A stretch of DNA of 42,200 nt from Stentor coeruleus (Eukaryota > Ciliophora > Heterotrichea > Heterotrichida > Stentoridae): NCBI GenBank assembly GCA_001970955.1, contig MPUH01000638.1, positions 1 to 42,200 on the forward strand. The letters run 5' to 3'. Below are positions 37,265 to 42,200 of this stretch, one piece after another; positions within the stretch are counted from its first letter, which is position 1, and each line of letters starts with the position of its first letter. A model generated the notes under the pieces. It was given only the letters and a program-made list of their open reading frames with translations, did no database searches and had not been told where the DNA came from. A program made the translations under genes and the position numbers.

Positions 37265-38719
37265 TTACATCTTACTCATCATAGCAATGAATTCTTTGAT
37301 ATCAATAACTCCATCTCCATTATTATCTGCTTCAGCCAAGACATCCTCCCAAACAGTTTCAGGCATTTTTGAGTTTAGATCTAAAACATTTTTTATTTCG
37401 TTAGCTGTGATTCCACCACTTCCATCTTTATCAAACATTCGAAATGCTTCTTCAAGGCTCTCCTTTGATTGATATTTTGAATGATTCATGCATGCTGAAA
37501 TGAATTCTGAGTAATCTATTTCTCCATTCAAATTTGAATCAATTTGCTTTATAATATTATCCACAATTTGCTTAGCTTTTGATTCTTCCATATTCTCTTT
37601 GTATTTACTAATAAGTTCATCTCTTGTTATTTTCCCATCTGAGTTTTTATCTATAGCTTGGAATTCTTTACGTAAATGTTTGCTTTCTTCATGACTAATT
37701 ATCTGTGAAGCAATGAAAATATGAACTGCATCTTTTAGTTTACTTGAAGCATTAAATTGTTCTAAACTTTCCAAACATAAACTCAAATCAGAATCGTCAT
37801 TATTTTTATCATAATATTTTATCCAAGGGTGTTCTAATGCTTTTTTCGCAGTTATTCTCATTCTCGGATTAATTTTTAGGAGACTTTTAAGTAAGTCTAT
37901 AGCTAAACTACTAACTCCAGGGACTTTATCAGGTCTTATTTTTAAAGGGTCGCTTACAACCATCTCTAAAATTTTTTTAGAATCTTTACCAGGATAAGGA
38001 GGCTTTCCTGTAAGTAAAATAAACATAATAACTCCACAACTCCATATGTCACACAATTCATCATAATCACCATACACTACTTCAGGGGCTACATAATAAG
38101 CTGAGCCAAAGCATCCACTTAAGCGTTTTTCTTTATCTAAAAAAGATGAACTACCGAAATCTGCTATTTTTATTGTCAGCTGCCCATTATCCTCATCTAA
38201 AAGTATGTTTTCTGGTTTAAGATCTCGATGGATGATATTCTTATTGTGACAATAACAAACTGCAGAGAGAATTTGGGTCATTATATGTGCAGCTTGGGAC
38301 TCTGTGAATTTCTTCATCTCTATAAGCTTATAGAATAACTCTCCTCCTGGGCAATATTCCATAGATACATAAAATTTTAAAGAGTCTTCAAAAATTTCAT
38401 AGCATTTTAGAATATTTGGGTGGTCTAGTGATGTTAGAATATTGATTTCTTTAAGCCAATTGTCAGTATCCATGTGCTGTTCATGAAGTCCAGCTTTATG
38501 TATAATTTTAACTGCCCGATTTTGATTAGTTGGGAGATACTTGTATAGATGAACCTCAGCAAATGCTCCAACACCAATATTTTTTATTTCTTCATATTTC
38601 GACGAAAGATGCCCATGAGTCTTATTAATAAATGCTCCAGGGCTTAATGGCACTGATTTTGCCATAATTTCACTTTTTTTCTTCCTTGATTCAATCGCTC
38701 GCGCTTTTCCGCAACCCAT
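37265..38719 (-). CDS. Calcium-dependent protein kinase (CDPK), acylated, four EF-hands
   Basis: 484 aa, TAA stop. CDPKs are Ser/Thr kinases switched on by Ca2+ binding to C-terminal EF-hands that relieve an autoinhibitory junction. MGCGK at the start fits N-myristoylation (G2) and palmitoylation (C3), so membrane targeting is likely. Kinase about 42-301: loop GVGAFA (49-54; third Gly is Ala), K71, E91, gatekeeper M120, HRDLKPEN with D166, DFG 187-189, APE 211-213. Junction about 302-340. EF loops at 357-368 (DKNSDGKITRDE), 394-405 (DSNLNGEIDYSE), 430-441 (DKDGSGGITANE) and 465-476 (DNNGDGVIDIKE); all keep position-1 Asp and position-12 Glu, so all should bind Ca2+. Confidence 0.95.
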   Translation of the reverse strand: MGCGKARAIESRKKKSEIMAKSVPLSPGAFINKTHGHLSSKYEEIKNIGVGAFAEVHLYKYLPTNQNRAVKIIHKAGLHEQHMDTDNWLKEINILTSLDHPNILKCYEIFEDSLKFYVSMEYCPGGELFYKLIEMKKFTESQAAHIMTQILSAVCYCHNKNIIHRDLKPENILLDEDNGQLTIKIADFGSSSFLDKEKRLSGCFGSAYYVAPEVVYGDYDELCDIWSCGVIMFILLTGKPPYPGKDSKKILEMVVSDPLKIRPDKVPGVSSLAIDLLKSLLKINPRMRITAKKALEHPWIKYYDKNNDDSDLSLCLESLEQFNASSKLKDAVHIFIASQIISHEESKHLRKEFQAIDKNSDGKITRDELISKYKENMEESKAKQIVDNIIKQIDSNLNGEIDYSEFISACMNHSKYQSKESLEEAFRMFDKDGSGGITANEIKNVLDLNSKMPETVWEDVLAEADNNGDGVIDIKEFIAMMSKM

Positions 38720-39896
38720 TTTATTACCAGCTCAAACTTAGATGAAAATGGTTGATATTATAGGCTAAAAAGTAAATACAACGATTAGTATTTGATAAAA
38801 TGAATAATATTAATAAAAATAGTTTGTAAATAAAAATTGAATATGAAAAATATAAGGGTAAGCTATAATTGTTAGAATATTTAAAACTATTTAAAAAAAT
38901 TGAAAGTTATTTATCCATTAGATTACCTGAACAAGTGTGAACAAAGTATAAATCATATATACTAACTATATATTGTGCTTTAAAACTTTCTGGTATTTGA
39001 AGTAAATACTGTTTATTGCCTTAAACATCTATTTTACTGAGGCCAGGATGAAAGAATTTAAGTCAAAAATTTCTAAAATTTTTTGAAGTGTTATCGTTAA
39101 CTAGATATAATTTTTTTACTGATTATTTTTATGTTTCAATAGAGTTGTCTGAAAATTATATACCCAGCAGATAAACTTTTTTAGAATGAGAGCAGAAGGC
39201 TTACCTAATAGTTTAAAGAAGTAATAAAAATGCTGAATCAAGGTAGAAACATTATTTTCAGAGAGGCAAAACATAATAATATCATAATTGAGGGATAAGA
39301 AATTGTTAAACTAATTTTAAAATCAATTCTGTCCAATGTTTAGATTATTTTAGTTTTAAAAACAAAGAAGCTTCCAATGAAGCTAAGAAAATATGATTTT
39401 TTATGTAATTATTTGTGATTACAGTTTATAATCTCCTTGTGATTAAAGATATAAAGCAAAGCTATCTGAAATAACTTTAAATAAGGGCTAAATAATATTG
39501 AAAATAGGCTGAAATATGGTCGAGCAATTGGAATGAAATTAATATTTTGGATGAAAAAAGTAAAAATAAGAATTTAATGCGAATGAATTAGGTCGAAGCT
39601 AAGCAATATGCAAGGTCATATTAGTATTAGTTAAGAATTATCGCTTGACTATTGTCCAGCCCTTGTTAATTTTCTTCTTTTATAGTATATTTTCATGATA
39701 AAGTTTTTATTTCTCTGTCGATCTTGATTATTTTTTGTTTATCCTGGTTTTCTCTAAGTGTTTTTTAAAATTCTTCACCCCATAAAACGATATGCGATAA
39801 TGAAAAATATTTAGTTTTTTCATTCGCATAAAGGTCTAATATAATATTTTTAATTTTGATTTTTATGAATGTAATAGTTAAGTATATACTCTTTTA
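38720..39896. other. Long spacer upstream of the CDPK gene
   Basis: About 1.18 kb. A frame at 39231 (MLNQGRNIIFREAKHNNIII) is broken by TAA and TAG and I do not call it. No RNA gene or repeat recognised. Confidence 0.4.
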
Positions 39897-41228
39897 TTAA
39901 TAAGCTAAATAATTATAATGATCCCTGCTTGAATCTTTGAAGCATTTGCTTTTAATGAACTTGCAAACTTTTGATAATACTATGCAAATAGTAATAACTG
40001 GAGCAAATAATACCCAAAGAATTGTAAATAAAATAAAGCAAATCCATGATCTAGATACACACGATAAATGAATATCATCCAAATAATCATCTTCATCAAA
40101 CATAAGGTCAAAATAAAGATAGCAAGCAGGATAATACAAAAGAGCAATAAGAATTATAGGTAATAACAAGATATAAAGCATCATTTTGCAAATTTTTTTT
40201 ATAGGATTGAAATGATAAATCCTATTGTGAAAGGCAATGTCGCCTTGCATACCAACTATTACACAATCACATTGAACAACAGCTGATCTTGGCTTCAAAC
40301 AAATCCAGCAAAACTCATGCTTGCATATTATACATGTCATATGATCGCAGCCTTCATTTTTTTCTATTCTATATTTGCAAACTGGACACCCTTTTATATT
40401 TTTATCTTTAGCCCATATACTATACTCTTTTTCTTGTACTTCATCACATGTATATTCTTCATGCCAACCTTTTCCACAAATAAAACACATTTCAAAAAAA
40501 CAAATATTGCAAAATTTGTGATTATCAGTTTCTGAACCTTGGATATAACCTTCACAATCAGGCTGAGGACAGAATTTTGTGAAAGGATCTTTTAATAGTC
40601 GTTGTCTTTGAAGAAATTTTTCATATTTTAGAAAATAGATTGGAGAGATAAATGATTGAATAAGAGTATCTGTAAAATAAGCATTACATGTTTTTCCAGG
40701 ACAAAGGATTTTTAAAATTCGCGATTCTGAAATCAGAACTTCAAGGTAGTTTTTTATACAGTCTCTACAATAAAGATGATCATTACAAATAGAGGCACAA
40801 TTGATGCTAGAAACTTCATCATAACAAATTTCACAAATTCTTATAGAACTTTTAGTTTCCTGTTCTGATCTTATGATTGGAAATCTTTCTTTAATACTTT
40901 GTGCGTTGCTTTGTTGACTTTTTCTATCTTCATTATGTATTAGGTAATTTGAGTGTTCTGAAGCATTCTCTGAGCAAATTTCGCATAATCCCTTTTCATT
41001 TGCTTCTTAAAAATTACGAATATACTCATGTTCCCAACCTTGAGGACCTTTTGTAAGGAAAGATATAAGCTCATCAATATCAGTTGAATCAGTATATAAA
41101 AGAGCTATCTGAATTTTTTCATGTAAAAAACCCATTTCTGAAAGAATGTTGTAAACATAAGTTCTGATAGAATAATGATTCGATTTGAATGAGTTTGATC
41201 TCACATTTTCATAGGGAAAAATATCCAT
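39897..41228 (-). CDS. UBA-RBR E3 ubiquitin ligase with two C-terminal membrane helices
   Basis: Exons 41228-41018 and 41002-39897, 438 aa, TAA stop. Residues about 20-62 form a UBA-like domain (LSEMGF...ALLYTDSTDIDELISFL). RING1 starts at C127/C130 (RICEICYDE) with CNDHLYCRDC; the IBR lies about 200-256 (KFCPQPDC, HKFCNICFFEMCFICG). RING2 has C276/C279 (CPVC), C289 in NEGCDHMTC as the expected ubiquitin-accepting cysteine, then C294, C297, C302 and C305. Two hydrophobic segments follow, about 342-366 and 392-417, so it is probably anchored in a membrane like RNF19/RNF144-type ligases. Paralogue of the gene cut at the left edge. Confidence 0.92.
41003..41017 (-). other. 15-nt intron in the right RBR gene
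   Basis: GTAATTTTTAAGAAG. Retention adds TAA after EYIRNF. Splicing gives EYIPNEKGLCEIC. Position and phase equal those of the intron at 252-266. It ends GAAG rather than the more usual TAG/CAG. Confidence 0.9.
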
Positions 41229-41526
41229 TTTTTATAAACTCTTTAGTTCCACAGCATTTGCTGCACAAAACCAAAATGCTAGATGCATGTAGATATCAAA
41301 TTAGTGATTTTTTTAGGTAATCTTTTAGAGATGAAAAGTTTTCTATAAATGATATAAAAATATTTTATATCATTTAAAAAAATGCAGGAAATTCTAAGTG
41401 GCTACCTGGGACTGTTCAAAATATACAGGGGAAAATGAAAAAAAATAGAAAAAGAAGTATCAAAAAAAAAACAACTAAAAACCATAGTGTTAAGAATAAC
41501 CCAATATGAACTATAAAAAAACTTGA

Positions 41527-41781
41527 AGTAAAGAACAACAGAGATCACTTATCTTAGATTCAACTTTTTCTATCAAAAATATTGACTTAATTTCAAGAAT
41601 CGAGGAAAAAGCTATCAATTCATCAGTTAAGTATGGACAACACCAACTTCTCCTAAAATTGAACAAAAAAAGATGTGCTATTTGCCCTTCACTGGATAAG
41701 ACTCGAGTTATAAGTACAAATGCTCAATCTGGAAGAAGTAAATATATCGAAAGTGCTTTGAATTATCCCATAATAGATTAA
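41527..41781 (+). pseudogene. Orphan 84-codon open segment without a start codon
   Basis: Between TGA (41524) and TAA (41779) the frame is open and reads as hydrophilic protein (ISRIEEKAINSSVKYGQHQL, KRCAICPSLDKTRVISTNAQ). No ATG in a usable position and no homologous family recognised. It could be a gene relic, an exon of an unseen gene, or chance. Confidence 0.25.
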
Positions 41782-41901
41782 ATTATGTCAGGAGTAAAAA
41801 CTGATTATCCTAAGTATTTACTTACGATAAAGTTGATTTTATTGTAATTATTAAAAATATCAAGAGGAAACGCTAAGAGTTAGTTGTATTGGGCACAAAG
41901 A

Positions 41902-41928
41902 CCTATCCAAGGGTCCCCATCGGATAGG
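41902..41928. other. GC-rich hairpin (7-bp perfect stem)
   Basis: CCTATCC and GGATAGG pair around a 13-nt loop, AAGGGTCCCCATC. The surrounding 35 bp is far richer in G+C than the flanks. Not a tRNA, U-snRNA or 5S rRNA by eye. It may be part of an unrecognised structured RNA. Confidence 0.4.
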
Positions 41929-42200
41929 CGTTGGTAATTGAGTTAAATAGTGAAGGTAACTGATAAAATAAATAATAAAACAATAGAAGTGGCTTTGATT
42001 ACCATATTGGCGATACTTTAATATTGAAGTTTGAAATAATTTTAATAAAACATAAGATTCTTGATTTTCAATATGATTAAAGAAAATAATTATTAGATTT
42101 GAAAGATATTTTGCTTTTCTCATTCTCTTTTGATTTCCATAAATTTTTATATTTCCTTTTAATACAATAAGTTGCTAATATAATGGTTGCATGTAACTCT

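Larger units (their letters stand above)
41229..42200. other. Right-edge spacer
   Basis: 5' flank of the right RBR gene out to the window edge. It contains an orphan open segment (41527-41781) and a GC-rich hairpin (41902-41928), listed separately. No complete gene recognised. Confidence 0.45.

Noticed and set aside
14139-39420. Several spacer frames (near 14139, 26798, 32711, 39231) become longer if TAA/TAG are read as Gln, hinting at a Tetrahymena-like code
   Set aside because: All solid genes here stop at TAA or TAG and have none inside. In such AT-rich DNA, frames closed only by TGA are expected to be long by chance, so the extension carries no weight.
41860-42123. 87-codon minus-strand frame at the right edge
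   Set aside because: Low-complexity Ile/Phe/Tyr-rich product covering the hairpin; no recognisable domain.
1-42200. tRNA, rRNA and CRISPR signatures
   Set aside because: I looked for T-loop-like GTTCGA/TCGAAC cores with flanking stems and for regular short repeats. The few GTTCGA hits (for example 19720, 33010) lie in coding DNA or lack stems, and no spaced repeat array exists.

Overview
This window looks like macronuclear DNA of a heterotrich ciliate, most likely Stentor or a close relative. The evidence is the combination of very AT-rich spacers, protein-coding genes that are mostly single-exon, and five introns that are all exactly 15 nt (GTAA...AG). The genes read in the standard code: conserved proteins use TGG for every Trp and CAA/CAG for every Gln, and they end in TAA, TAG or (once) TGA. 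The gene content is eukaryotic throughout: TFIIF-beta, eIF6, PACRG, NEK and calcium-dependent kinases, RBR ubiquitin ligases and MORN proteins. Assignment to Stentor is an inference from these traits, not from a database match.

Layout, left to right. 1-480: 5' part of a UBA-RBR E3 ligase (minus). 2152-3207: Ulp1/SENP-fold protein with a degenerate catalytic site. 3276-10448: four low-complexity or coiled-coil proteins of unknown role, with a possible decayed gene near 5.84-6.06 kb. 11201-12586: zinc-binding/kelch protein. 13231-13959: TFIIF beta subunit (minus). 14750-15352: unknown. 15659-19870: giant two-block MORN protein (minus). 20129-24570: two unknown proteins (plus). 25171-28802: two membrane transporters (MFS, TauE/SafE; minus). 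29691-29970: wrecked CDPK-type kinase pseudogene. 30385-31152: PACRG. 31845-32579: eIF6 (minus). 33524-34873: NEK kinase (minus), followed by a purine minisatellite in the divergent promoter. 35379-36482: RBR ligase with an extra RING-like module. 37265-38719: CDPK (minus). 39897-41228: second UBA-RBR ligase (minus), paralogous to the one at the left edge and sharing its intron position. 41229-42200: spacer with an orphan open segment and a GC-rich hairpin.

Genes are independent transcription units, as expected for a ciliate; there are no operons. Loose themes are cilia and cortex (PACRG, MORN protein, NEK, several coiled coils), ubiquitin/SUMO-type signalling (three RBR ligases, one Ulp1-like protein), calcium signalling (CDPK plus a CDPK relic) and core expression machinery (TFIIF-beta, eIF6). 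I found no convincing tRNA, rRNA, CRISPR array or transposase. The most notable non-coding signals are abrupt G/C strand-skew flips inside spacers, the purine-only minisatellite, two exact approximately 60-bp tandem duplications (one carrying an N and probably an assembly scar), and introns that each carry an in-frame stop if retained.
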